Below are positions 27,418 through 35,344 of a stretch of 64,000 nt of DNA, piece after piece. Location of the stretch: NCBI RefSeq assembly GCF_002860125.1, contig NZ_PGVA01000044.1:50511-114510 (forward strand), given 5' to 3'. Below the pieces are notes generated by a model. It was not told the origin of the DNA, did not search any database, and saw only the letters and a program-made list of their open reading frames with translations. The number at the start of each line of letters is the position of its first letter. The first letter of the stretch is position 1. Source of the DNA: Bacillus canaveralius (lineage in GTDB: Bacteria > Bacillota > Bacilli > Bacillales > Cytobacillaceae). The position numbers and the translations under genes are program-made.

Positions 27418-28683
27418 ATGGCTGATATTACTGTTCCTGAATTGGCGGAATCGATCACGGAAGGTACGGTCGCACAATGGCTGAAAAAACCGGGCGACTA
27501 TGTAAATAAAGGGGAATATGTAGTTGAGTTGGAAACAGATAAAGTAAATGTGGAAATTATATCTGAGCATGAAGGTGTATTGAAAGAGGTGCTGGCGAAT
27601 GAAGGTGATACCGTCCAGGTCGGCGCAGTGATTGCCGTGCTCGCAGAAGGGGGACAAGCCGAAGTACCTTCACAAGCGGAACAGCAACCCGAAACAGCAG
27701 CTGCACCTGTGGATCAGCCAGAGAAAGCCACAACAACAGCAATAATGACGGATCCTGCTGTGGACCAGGACAGCAAACAGCGGCCGATCGCTTCTCCGGC
27801 AGCACGCAAAATCGCCAGGGAAAAAGGAATCGATTTAAGCGCTGTACCAACTGTCGATCCACTCGGACGGGTCAGGAAACACGATGTCGAATCGTTTAAA
27901 CCGAGCGCTTCTGCACCACAGCAAGCAGTTTCACCTGTTCAGAAGCCGGCTGTACCTGAGATCGGCGGAACAGAGAATGGAAAGAAAATAGAACGGATCC
28001 GGATGTCACGCCGGCGCCAGACGATTGCCAACCGTTTAGTTGAAGTACAGCAAACAGCGGCGATGCTGACAACTTTTAATGAGGTCGATATGACAGCAGT
28101 TATGGACCTCCGCAAACGCCGCAAGGATCAGTTTTTCGAGGAAAATGATGTCCGCCTCGGCTTTATGTCTTTCTTTACAAAAGCGGCTGTGGCAGCACTT
28201 AAAAAGTCGCCGCTCTTAAACGCAGAAATTCAGGGCGATGAGATTATTCTTAAAAAGTTTTACGATATTGGCATTGCTGTTGCAGCCGAAGAGGGGCTCG
28301 TTGTTCCAGTTGTCCGCGATGCTGACCGCAAAAATTTTGCTGAGATCGAAGCAGATATTATGGAGTTAGCCAATAAGGCAAAAAACAATAAACTTTCCTT
28401 GAAAGATTTGCAAGGCGGAACGTTTACAATCACAAATGGTGGAGTGTTCGGTTCATTGATGTCCACTCCAATTCTGAACGGACCTCAGGTGGGTATCCTT
28501 GGCATGCATAAAATCCAGCTCCGTCCGGTTGCGATTGACGCAGAAAAATCCGAAAACCGGCCAATGATGTACATCGCGCTTTCCTACGACCATCGGATCG
28601 TCGATGGCAAAGAAGCTGTTTCCTTTCTCGTCAAAATAAAAGAACTGATCGAAGACCCGGAATCCTTGTTGCTTGAAGGATAA
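27418..28683 (+). CDS. odhB: dihydrolipoyl succinyltransferase (E2 of 2-oxoglutarate dehydrogenase)
   Basis: This 421-residue E2 has a lipoyl domain (1-75, lipoylated Lys in [11 protein letters not shown]), a Pro/Gln-rich linker, a peripheral subunit-binding domain (about 122-155, [19 protein letters not shown]) and the catalytic acyltransferase domain ending [13 protein letters not shown] with the active-site His and Asp. It transfers the succinyl group to CoA and forms the core of the complex. The ribosome binding site AAGGGGG lies within the end of odhA. A strong terminator follows. Confidence 0.95.
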   Translation: MADITVPELAESITEGTVAQWLKKPGDYVNKGEYVVELETDKVNVEIISEHEGVLKEVLANEGDTVQVGAVIAVLAEGGQAEVPSQAEQQPETAAAPVDQPEKATTTAIMTDPAVDQDSKQRPIASPAARKIAREKGIDLSAVPTVDPLGRVRKHDVESFKPSASAPQQAVSPVQKPAVPEIGGTENGKKIERIRMSRRRQTIANRLVEVQQTAAMLTTFNEVDMTAVMDLRKRRKDQFFEENDVRLGFMSFFTKAAVAALKKSPLLNAEIQGDEIILKKFYDIGIAVAAEEGLVVPVVRDADRKNFAEIEADIMELANKAKNNKLSLKDLQGGTFTITNGGVFGSLMSTPILNGPQVGILGMHKIQLRPVAIDAEKSENRPMMYIALSYDHRIVDGKEAVSFLVKIKELIEDPESLLLEG

Positions 28684-28686
28684 TTA

Positions 28687-28731
28687 AATTAAGCCATGGC
28701 ACGCTCTGATGCGCCCATGGCTTAATTTTTT
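28687..28731 (+). terminator. terminator of odhAB
   Basis: AATTAAGCCATGG pairs with CCATGGCTTAATT around an inner CGC/GCG pair, followed by a T-rich tail. Confidence 0.85.
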
Positions 28732-28747
28732 GTTTTTTTGCATGTAT

Positions 28748-28779
28748 AAAGCCGTCTAGCTGAAATGCTAAACGGCTTT
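28748..28779 (-). terminator. terminator of sda
   Basis: AAAGCCGT.TAGC and GCTA.ACGGCTTT form a hairpin with one mismatch and a six-base loop, six bases past the sda stop on the minus strand. Confidence 0.72.
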
Positions 28780-28784
28780 CTTAA

Positions 28785-28919
28785 TCACCTGTTTTTAAAT
28801 GGCCTTAGTCCACGTCTTTGAATTTCATCTTTTAAAATCTTAGCCCAGTCCTTATCCTTTTCCGACTTTAATGCATCACGATACGAGACAACCAACTGTT
28901 CATTACTCATAATTTTCAT
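28785..28919 (-). CDS. sda: Sda-family sporulation histidine kinase inhibitor
   Basis: This 44-codon gene encodes MSNEQLVVSYRDALKSEKD followed by a helix ending LKDEIQRRGL, which fits the two-helix hairpin of Sda: LSxEQLxxSYxxA in the first helix and xxEIxRRxL in the second. In B. subtilis Sda binds the phosphotransfer domain of KinA/KinB and blocks Spo0A activation when DNA replication is disturbed. An AGGAGGT stands nine bases before the ATG. I see no DnaA boxes in the upstream 100 bases. It converges on odhAB and has its own terminator. Two sporulation-type kinases are encoded elsewhere in this window. Confidence 0.83.
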   Translation of the reverse strand: MKIMSNEQLVVSYRDALKSEKDKDWAKILKDEIQRRGLRPFKNR

Positions 28920-29224
28920 TCTGCATGTACCTCCTCGGTAAGTTAAAGGATTTCTCAATATTCAATTTTTATATATTGTATAGGTTTTTTCTAGATTTGA
29001 AAAGGCTTTTTTTAAATATTTTTCAAAAAGGGACTAATGGACGAGTCATTTGGAACGTCTTTTGCACGTTGTTTGTAAATGAGGGAATTATTTCTGCCCG
29101 ATAGTCAACCGTTTTTCGCTATTTTTTGTCTTCTCCTTGCGAAAAGAAAGGGAAAACTGAATTTGAAAGAGAATTTAAATGAATACTGCTTTTTGAACCA
29201 ATTATCCAGAAAGGGGCACTGTCA
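28920..29224. other. intergenic region between sda and the YjbQ gene
   Basis: This 305-base A/T-rich stretch lies between two divergent genes. It must hold both promoters, but I see no clear -35/-10 pair with good spacing, no conserved repeat and no further small gene with a ribosome binding site. Confidence 0.5.
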
Positions 29225-29623
29225 ATGTTAAAAAAGTTTACGATCGAAACGAATCATCGTGATGAAATGAATGAAATCACCAGAATTGTGGGCAAACTTG
29301 TCGAGGAATCCGATGTAAAGGAAGGAACCGCAATCATTTATTGCCCGCATACAACAGCAGGGATTACGATCAACGAAAATGCGGATCCTGATGTGAAAAG
29401 GGATATGATCCGCCGCTTTGATGAAACTTATCCATGGAAACACACATTGGATCGCCATGAAGAAGGAAACACCGCCGCCCATATGAAAGCAAGCACGATT
29501 GGCGCGTCCTGCCATGTGATTATCACAAACAGAAAGCTTCTCCTCGGCCGCTGGCAGGGTATTTATTTTTGTGAATTTGACGGGCCAAGAACAAGAAACT
29601 TTTATGTAAAAATAACCGGCTAA
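29225..29623 (+). CDS. YjbQ/UPF0047 family protein
   Basis: The 132-residue protein has the UPF0047 pattern: IIYCPHTTAGITINENADPDVKRDM, a WKHTLDRHEEGNTAAHMKAS segment and GRWQGIYFCEFDGPRTR at the end. The conserved His residues in CPHTT, DRHEEG and AAHMK suggest a metal or active site. Proteins of this family have been called secondary thiamine-phosphate synthases from genetic evidence, but the physiological role is not settled. The ATG follows AAAGGGG. A terminator follows. Confidence 0.88.
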   Translation: MLKKFTIETNHRDEMNEITRIVGKLVEESDVKEGTAIIYCPHTTAGITINENADPDVKRDMIRRFDETYPWKHTLDRHEEGNTAAHMKASTIGASCHVIITNRKLLLGRWQGIYFCEFDGPRTRNFYVKITG

Positions 29624-29640
29624 AATAGTTGAAATATGAA

Positions 29641-29671
29641 GCCACTGCAGTAATAAGGCAGTGGTTCTTTA
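29641..29671 (+). terminator. terminator of the YjbQ gene
   Basis: CCACTGC and GCAGTGG form a 7-bp stem followed by TTCTTT. Confidence 0.72.
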
Positions 29672-29730
29672 ATGGGATTTTTTTTAATAAGAAAGAAGTT
29701 TGAATTTTCTAACAAATATGTTATTATTCA

Positions 29731-29746
29731 TTGTAAGCGTTTGCCT
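29731..29746 (+). promoter_or_regulatory. CcpA cre-like site before the acyl-CoA synthetase gene
   Basis: TTGTAAGCGTTTGCCT matches the cre consensus WTGNNARCGNWWWCAW at all but two defined positions. A TATAAA at 29752-29757 lies just downstream, so the site would overlap a -35 region and repress when glucose is available. Confidence 0.5.
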
Positions 29747-29781
29747 CGAATTATAAAACATTTGCTAAGGAGGAGCTTTCC

Positions 29782-31422
29782 ATGGCAGAGTTATTAACGA
29801 AAACGGTTGGTCATTTATTAGAAGAAAAAGCACATGCTCATCCCGATCACGAAGCGGTCATTTATGCTGACCGCGGCCTGCGCCTGACTTATAAACAATT
29901 TAATGATTATTGCCGCAAGATAGCAAAAGGGCTAATGAAACTCGGTCTCGATAAAGGAGAAAATATTGCTGTCTGGTCTACAAATACGCCTGAATGGCTG
30001 GCCTGCCAGTTTGCAACCGGAAAAATGGGCGCCGTCCTCGTCACGGTGAATACAAACTACCAAACATCCGAGCTTGAATACTTATTACAGCAATCAGACT
30101 CCACGACAATTATCCTCATGGAAAAATACAAAGATTCGTCATACCTGAACATGCTCTATGAAATTGTTCCCGAGCTGAAAAATTCACAACCAGGTATGCT
30201 CAAAAGCAGCCGGCTGCCATTTTTAAAAAATGTAATTGTTTTGGGCGAAAATCGTTATCCTGGTACATACAGTTGGTCCGATTTACTCGAGCTCGCAGAA
30301 GAAGTTTCTGAAAATCAGTTAAATGAACGTCTTAACAGCCTCGACCCGGATGACGTCATTAATATGCAGTACACATCAGGTACCACTGGTTTTCCAAAAG
30401 GAGTCATGCTCACGCATAGCAACATTGTCAACAACGCATATAACATTGCTAATTGTATGAAGCTCACAAAAGAAGATCGCCTCTGTATTCCCGTACTTTT
30501 TTTTCATTGTTTTGGCTGCGTCCTTGGAACACTGGCATGTGTTTCGGTCGGGGCGACGATCGTACCGGTTCAAGAATTTAATCCAAAAACCGTCCTCAAA
30601 ACCGTAGAAGCGGAAAGGTGTACAGGTTTGCATGGCGTACCAACGATGTTTATTGCGGAACTCAATGATCCCGAGTTTGAAACATATGATCTTCGTTCGT
30701 TACGGACCGGAATTATGGCTGGTTCGAACTGTCCGATTGAGGTCATGAAGGCAGTTATTGAAAAAATGGGTGCACGCGAAATCACGATTGCGTATGGGCA
30801 AACAGAGTCTTCTCCGGTTATTACACAAACAAGAACAGACGACCCCATCGAGCTTAGGGTAGAAACGGTCGGCCGTGCACTTCCATCCGTCGAGGTGAAA
30901 ATTGTCGAGCCGGGAACCGGCAAGGAACTTCCAAAGGGTGTACAAGGCGAGCTGTGCACAAGAGGCTACCATGTAATGAAGGGCTATTATAAAAATCCCC
31001 TAGCGACGAAGGAAGTGATTGACGAAGAAGGCTGGCTGCATACTGGTGATTTGGCCATCATGGATGAGAACGGCTATTGCAGAATAACCGGCCGGTTAAA
31101 GGATATGATCATCAGGGGAGGCGAAAATATTTACCCTCGAGAGATCGAGGAATTTCTGTACAGCCACCCGAAGGTTCTTGATGTGCAGGTGATTGGTGTT
31201 CCTGATTCCGTATACGGCGAGGAAGTGATGGCCTGGGTTATTTTGAAAGAAGGGGAGGCATGCACGGCTGAAGATCTTCGCGACTTTTGCCGGGGCAAAA
31301 TCTCCCGCCACAAGATTCCGCGTTATATTGAATTTACGAAGGCCTATCCAATGACAGCATCCGGGAAGATTCAAAAATTCCGGTTGCGTGAGCAGGCAAA
31401 ACAACGGATTGGAGCCAATTAA
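29782..31422 (+). CDS. acyl-CoA synthetase (AMP-forming), YngI-like
   Basis: The 546-residue enzyme has the ANL family order: P-loop-like YTSGTTGFPKGVMLTH (around 194-209), YGQTE, GWLHTGDLA and the C-terminal catalytic Lys in MTASGKIQKFRLRE. It activates a fatty or other carboxylic acid to its CoA thioester with ATP. Overall length and motifs resemble B. subtilis YngI (acetoacetate/acyl-CoA ligase group), but the chain-length preference is not evident. The ribosome binding site is AAGGAGGAG. It is a single gene with a terminator on each side. Confidence 0.9.
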   Translation: MAELLTKTVGHLLEEKAHAHPDHEAVIYADRGLRLTYKQFNDYCRKIAKGLMKLGLDKGENIAVWSTNTPEWLACQFATGKMGAVLVTVNTNYQTSELEYLLQQSDSTTIILMEKYKDSSYLNMLYEIVPELKNSQPGMLKSSRLPFLKNVIVLGENRYPGTYSWSDLLELAEEVSENQLNERLNSLDPDDVINMQYTSGTTGFPKGVMLTHSNIVNNAYNIANCMKLTKEDRLCIPVLFFHCFGCVLGTLACVSVGATIVPVQEFNPKTVLKTVEAERCTGLHGVPTMFIAELNDPEFETYDLRSLRTGIMAGSNCPIEVMKAVIEKMGAREITIAYGQTESSPVITQTRTDDPIELRVETVGRALPSVEVKIVEPGTGKELPKGVQGELCTRGYHVMKGYYKNPLATKEVIDEEGWLHTGDLAIMDENGYCRITGRLKDMIIRGGENIYPREIEEFLYSHPKVLDVQVIGVPDSVYGEEVMAWVILKEGEACTAEDLRDFCRGKISRHKIPRYIEFTKAYPMTASGKIQKFRLREQAKQRIGAN

Positions 31423-31486
31423 ATAACCTATTAGAGCAGATAGATAAATATTGCTGCTATTCCAACTATAAGTAAACCTTATGACC

Positions 31487-31517
31487 AAACAGCATCCACT
31501 GCTGTTTTTTATTTTTT
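31487..31517 (+). terminator. terminator of the acyl-CoA synthetase gene
   Basis: AAACAGCA and TGCTGTTT enclose a five-base loop and are followed by TTTATTTTTTA. Confidence 0.82.
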
Positions 31518-31606
31518 ATGAAAAAATTCAGTTTTTCTAATACAATATAATTGAGATTAAAAATTGTTGTAGATTTTTACAAACTGACAAGAGAGGAGCC
31601 GTAAAC

Positions 31607-32473
31607 ATGACAGACAAGATGAAGGTTTTTGTGTACGGAACATTAAGAAAGCACGAGGACAATCACATTTATATCGAAGGGAGCAAGTGCATTGCCGAAC
31701 AAGGTTGGGTTTATGGTGAACTTTACGATACAGGCCTTGGCTATCCTGTCGTAAAGCCGTCGCTTGAATCAAAAACATACGGAGAGATATTCGAAATAAC
31801 CGCAGAGCAACTAAAAGATGTGGACCAATTGGAAGGTTTTGTTGAAGGCGACGAGGACAATCTGTATGAGCGGGTCATTCAAACGGTCCATACCGATGAA
31901 GGAACAATAGAAGCGTATATATACATCTCTGAAAAAATGGATATCCTCGGTGAGCCGATTTTGGATGGCGACTGGAAGCTTTATCGATTTTTGAAGGAAC
32001 AGCCTGAAAGATTTTTTTATTTTGCATACGGATCCTGTATGGATACTGAACGATTTGAAATAGCAGGTGTAGGCCACCTTTTTGCGAAAGTGAAGGGGTC
32101 AGGAATTCTCGACGGTTACTCGATGAAATATTTATTTGCCAGGCCCGATGGTGGACGGGCGGACATTGTCGAGGATGGCGGGGTCACGGAAGGGATCGTA
32201 TATGATGTTCCGTTTGAAGCTGCCGAATATTTATTCAAACGCGAAGGATTTCGGGGCGGCTGGTACAGGCCTGCTTTTGTTGATATAAAAGTCGGCGAAA
32301 CTGTTTTGACCAATGTTCTGACCTTTCATGTTTACAACAAAAAGGAGGAGCTTGCCCCGCCTGCCCACTATGTCATTGAGATTCTTAGAGGATCAAAAGG
32401 CCGGCTAAGCACAGAGTATTACCAAAAGCTTGAAAGCGAACTGCACAGGCTCGGCTTGCCGAAAACAATGTGA
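31607..32473 (+). CDS. ykqA: two-domain gamma-glutamylcyclotransferase-like protein
   Basis: The 288-residue protein has two tandem GGCT/AIG2-like domains. The first (about 1-125) starts MKVFVYGTLRKHEDNH, with the YGxLR signature and DQLEGF. The second (about 133-285) starts FFYFAYGSCMDTERF, the variant YGS signature, and has REGFRGGWYRP. This architecture matches B. subtilis YkqA. Members cleave gamma-glutamyl amines or peptides, or act on other amides; the true substrate is not known. The ATG has GAGAGGAGC upstream. Confidence 0.86.
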   Translation: MTDKMKVFVYGTLRKHEDNHIYIEGSKCIAEQGWVYGELYDTGLGYPVVKPSLESKTYGEIFEITAEQLKDVDQLEGFVEGDEDNLYERVIQTVHTDEGTIEAYIYISEKMDILGEPILDGDWKLYRFLKEQPERFFYFAYGSCMDTERFEIAGVGHLFAKVKGSGILDGYSMKYLFARPDGGRADIVEDGGVTEGIVYDVPFEAAEYLFKREGFRGGWYRPAFVDIKVGETVLTNVLTFHVYNKKEELAPPAHYVIEILRGSKGRLSTEYYQKLESELHRLGLPKTM

Positions 32474-32558
32474 TGATGGAGCTATTTAAATAAAGTTGCC
32501 TTACTTTGCGTTTGTTCATTATACTGTAAAGACAATAACCTGAAGGAGTGGCTAGAGA

Positions 32559-32762
32559 ATGATCCATCAAATCTGGAATGAGCGAGATACATTAAAAAAA
32601 GTGAATTGTGTACATACTGACGCCAAAAAATATATTGTCAACCGTGCCCTTACGGCCGGAAAGACTTACGATGTTAAAAATGAAACCGAAGAATTTTACT
32701 TTATCGTTGACAACACAGGTAAAGTCGGTGGTTATTATAAAGAATATTTCCAGGAAGCATAA
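32559..32762 (+). CDS. DUF6501-like small protein
   Basis: This 67-residue protein (MIHQIWNERDTLKKVNCVHTDAKKYIV) has an SH3-like beta pattern: YIVNRALTAGKTYDVKNETEEFYFIVDNTGKVGGYYKEYF. I recall this as the DUF6501 group, conserved in Bacilli with no known function. The ribosome binding site GAAGGAG is good. The stop is followed by 490 bases with no intact gene. It is monocistronic. Confidence 0.72.
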   Translation: MIHQIWNERDTLKKVNCVHTDAKKYIVNRALTAGKTYDVKNETEEFYFIVDNTGKVGGYYKEYFQEA

Positions 32763-32836
32763 TGATTTAATGGACAGTGGCTGTGGCTGCTGTCTTTGTT
32801 CATTACTGCAAATTTAAAAAAGGGGAGACGCTGGGG

Positions 32837-33002
32837 ATGCCGTTATGGAATGAATTATTTAGTCTGGAAGGAGATGCAGTAAGGCACTCTCCGTAAGAAC
32901 AGGATAATCAGAGAGGGTTTAGCAAGGGATTCACTATATTTTAGTGTACTTGCTGAAGAGTGGCCGGACGTCAAGAAAAACCTGCTCGAAAAACTTAAAT
33001 AG
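32837..33002 (+). pseudogene. decayed GNAT acetyltransferase remnant
   Basis: The frame ending at 33002 (from 32898) reads NRIIREGLARDSLYFSVL...AEEW, the typical C-terminal strand and helix of RimJ/RimL-type GNAT acetyltransferases, followed by a Lys-rich end. It has no start codon. Just upstream, an ATG with a GGGG site (32837) opens MPLWNELFSLEGDAVRHSP and stops at 32896 in another frame. The N-terminal and acetyl-CoA-binding parts are missing. The rest of 32763-33260 holds a weak hairpin (GCTCT/AGAGC near 33030) and no other gene that I can support. Confidence 0.6.
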
Positions 33003-33260
33003 AATGCCAATAAAAATATATTCCCGCTCTCATTCCAGAGCAGGAATTTTCATTGCCGTGTCGGTAAAGCTAGGATATAGAAGAACTGTGAATCAATCCA
33101 TGTTCGATCGGAAAACTGATTCGCTTATTAATACGGCTGTGGCCGGAAAAAGTTTCATAGCAGGAGGCGGTTTGAGTAATCCGAAAAACGGATATGAATA
33201 AACAAACGTTTTCAACTTCAAGCCTTTAAAACCAAAATTCTGTGAGAGGGGACAATGCAT

Positions 33261-33578
33261 ATGAGAAAGGTGTACGGGTTGATGACAAATCCGGGTGACG
33301 GAAACGAGCTTCTTTGGGATTTTGGTGTTTGGGAAACAGCCGATGAAGCGCAAAGATATTTGCAGAATGAATTAAAACATACAACCGGAATATGGGTCGA
33401 AGAAATTAAGTTTCATAGTCCAACGCCTGAATTCGCCGAGCATTATGAAGAAGAAATGGTCGAGTGTTCATTTTGCGGAATCGAGTACAATGAAGCAGAC
33501 ACTACTTTGATAGACAATGATGAATACATCTGCGTTAACTGTGAACCGGAATACAAAAAAACGTTTGACATCGCTTAA
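33261..33578 (+). CDS. small protein with C-terminal zinc-ribbon-like motif
   Basis: The 105-residue protein starts MRKVYGLMTNPGDGNELLWDFG and ends with two CxxC knuckles, CSFCGIEY and CVNCEPEY, about 24 residues apart, which probably bind zinc. The middle (WETADEAQRYLQNEL) looks like a helix typical of small adaptors. I do not recognise the family. ATG 33261 is preferred over ATG 33255 because it stands nine bases from GAGAGGGGA. It is monocistronic. Confidence 0.68.
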   Translation: MRKVYGLMTNPGDGNELLWDFGVWETADEAQRYLQNELKHTTGIWVEEIKFHSPTPEFAEHYEEEMVECSFCGIEYNEADTTLIDNDEYICVNCEPEYKKTFDIA

Positions 33579-33596
33579 TATAGCTTTGAATACTTA

Positions 33597-33630
33597 CACC
33601 TGACAGCACATTGACTGCCAGGTGCTTTAA
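33597..33630 (+). terminator. terminator-like hairpin before bioY
   Basis: CACCTGACAG and CTGCCAGGTG pair with one mismatch and are followed by CTTTAATTA. It ends the upstream plus-strand gene and may serve bioY from the other side. Confidence 0.55.
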
Positions 33631-34209
33631 TTAATACGTTTTCGTTATTTCCACCTGATCAAGAATAAGCAATTTAGCCGAATGAAGCCGTTTTCTGACG
33701 AGAACTCCTATCCATGAAGCAAGCGCTGCCTTAATAAGGCCGACAATAATAAACGGCGTAAATCCGCCGGCAAGAGCAGCTATCCACGTGAGGTCAGCCG
33801 CAATTTTCAGCCAAACTGTTCCGAAAATTAAAGTCACAATCATCCCTAAACTATTAGCAATCATTGCATTTTTAAAAGTGAAAGAAGTCTTCTCCAGGAT
33901 AAATCCAATTAGAAATGCAGTCGGTATAAACCCGACTAAATAACCGCCGGTTGGCCCCACCAATACGGATGCTCCACCAGAAAATTCAGCATACACAGGC
34001 ACTCCAACCGCCCCAATAATCAGGTAAAGTATAACCGCTAAAGTCCCAAACCTCGCTCCCAGGATGGTTGCTGCCAAACCAATCGCCAAAGTTTGCCCGG
34101 TAATCGGCACTAGCGGCAATGGAATCGTAATTTGCGCAAGAATGCCAATCACAGCAGCAAATAAGGCGGTCACAATCATCATCCTAAGTTTTACTTGATG
34201 TTTATTCAA
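33631..34209 (-). CDS. bioY: biotin transporter substrate-binding component BioY
   Basis: This 192-residue membrane protein has about six hydrophobic segments and BioY signatures: QITIPLPLVPITGQTLAIGLAA, LGARFGTLAVILYLIIGAVGVPVYAEFSGG and GPTGGYLVGFIPTA. It is the S-component of an ECF-type biotin importer and can work with the shared energy-coupling module (not in this window) or alone. The start is TTG with GGGGGATG upstream. A BirA-type operator overlaps its promoter region. No biotin synthesis genes are near. Confidence 0.93.
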   Translation of the reverse strand: MNKHQVKLRMMIVTALFAAVIGILAQITIPLPLVPITGQTLAIGLAATILGARFGTLAVILYLIIGAVGVPVYAEFSGGASVLVGPTGGYLVGFIPTAFLIGFILEKTSFTFKNAMIANSLGMIVTLIFGTVWLKIAADLTWIAALAGGFTPFIIVGLIKAALASWIGVLVRKRLHSAKLLILDQVEITKTY

Positions 34210-34226
34210 TGTTTCATCCCCCTTTT

Positions 34227-34255
34227 TGTTAACTTATTTTATATATAGGTTTACA
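34227..34255 (-). promoter_or_regulatory. BirA-type operator upstream of bioY
   Basis: The half sites TGTTAAC (34227-34233) and GTTTACA (34249-34255, complement TGTAAAC) are inverted and separated by 15 bases, which matches the Gram-positive BirA operator apart from one base. A/T-rich -10-like sequence fills the spacer. Repression by BirA with biotinyl-AMP is inferred. Confidence 0.75.
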
Positions 34256-34381
34256 TTTTTAATTTAAAAGCTTGCCAACAAAAAGTCAATAAACAATTCG
34301 AAAATTTATAACAATTGTGATGTTTGCGAGTTGCGTTTTAAGAGAGGAGAGGGGGGACTATAATAAATGAGGAAGTCCAAA

Positions 34382-34420
34382 AACAGAAGAAGACACCGAA
34401 GGGTCGTCTTTCGGTGTCAA
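34382..34420 (-). terminator. terminator of pflBA
   Basis: GACACCGAA and TTCGGTGTC form a 9-bp stem about 25 bases after the pflA stop, with TTCTTCTGTTTTT after it on the minus strand. Confidence 0.6.
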
Positions 34421-34444
34421 CTCTTTCAATCTATTTATAAGTTA

Positions 34445-35191
34445 TCAATCACGTCTTAGCACAACTTTACTTGTTAACAGACTTAAAGCCTTTACAACAC
34501 TCTCTTCGCGTGGTGGTTCAACACCCTTTAACGGATATTCGAGTCCCAGTGCTTCCCATTTATAAACACCCAGCTTATGATAGGGCAGCACTTCAACCTT
34601 AAGTACATTGGTCAGTTGGCCAATAAAGTTTCCGAGCTCCTGCAAATCTGTTAGATCATCAGTTACCCCTGGGACGAGGACATGGCGAACCCAGACGGGA
34701 GTATCATGTTGGTCAAGGAATTTTGCAAACTCAAGAATATGTTCGTTGCCCATTCCTGTCAATTTGATATGCTTTTTTCGGTCGATGTGCTTTAAATCTA
34801 GTAAAACAAGATCAGTATAAATTAGAAGCTCTTTCAGCTGTTCCTGAAAGTGCGGGGCAGTTGAATAACACCCGCCCGAAGAATCGATAGCTGTATGGAT
34901 GCCGAGCTTTTTACATTCTTTAAATAATGCAGTCAAAAACGGAATTTGCAGAAGTGGTTCACCGCCGCTTACCGTAATTCCTCCCCCTGAAGCTTGAATG
35001 AAAGGCAAATATGTCTTTAGTTCCTCAATGATTTCGGAAACAGCCATTTGTTTTCCGGAACCGATTTCCCAAGTATCAGCATTATGGCAAAACTGGCAGC
35101 GCAGCAAGCAGCCCTGTGTAAAGATAACATAGCGAATTCCTGGTCCGTCGACTGTCCCAAAGGACTCTATTGAATGTATATTTCCAATCAT
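34445..35191 (-). CDS. pflA: pyruvate formate-lyase activating enzyme
   Basis: This 248-residue radical SAM enzyme has the CxxxCxxC cluster motif in FTQGCLLRCQFCHNADTW, the GG(I/S)TVSGGEPLLQ glycine-rich SAM site and VLLDLKHID. It installs the glycyl radical in PflB under anoxic conditions. The gene follows pflB on the same strand after a 153-base gap that contains a strong hairpin. The ATG has GAAAGGGG upstream. Confidence 0.94.
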   Translation of the reverse strand: MIGNIHSIESFGTVDGPGIRYVIFTQGCLLRCQFCHNADTWEIGSGKQMAVSEIIEELKTYLPFIQASGGGITVSGGEPLLQIPFLTALFKECKKLGIHTAIDSSGGCYSTAPHFQEQLKELLIYTDLVLLDLKHIDRKKHIKLTGMGNEHILEFAKFLDQHDTPVWVRHVLVPGVTDDLTDLQELGNFIGQLTNVLKVEVLPYHKLGVYKWEALGLEYPLKGVEPPREESVVKALSLLTSKVVLRRD

Positions 35192-35258
35192 GATGAGAAA
35201 CCCCTTTCACTTGAGAGAGCTTAGAAGATTTTGCTCAATTTTTACGTAATATTACCGG

Positions 35259-35298
35259 GCCGTCTCCATATCCCGGCTAAGCAGGGGAGGGAGACGGC
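35259..35298 (-). other. intercistronic hairpin between pflB and pflA
   Basis: GCCGTCTCC (35259-35267) and GGAGACGGC (35290-35298) pair perfectly over nine bases with a 22-base loop. There is no T run on the minus strand, so it is more likely an mRNA-stability or processing element than a terminator. Confidence 0.5.
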
Positions 35299-35344
35299 GC
35301 GTGAAAAACTTAAAGATAATTATATTGATAGAGTAACAGGATTG

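Noticed and set aside
32944..33201. 85-codon plus-strand frame overlapping the GNAT remnant
   Set aside because: It has no ribosome binding site, and its frame differs from the remnant, which is the recognisable one.
34368..34460. Short plus-strand frame after a GAGGAGAGG-type site (MRKSKNRRRHRR...)
   Set aside because: It contains the pflA terminator and overlaps the pflA end; composition is biased and there is no support.
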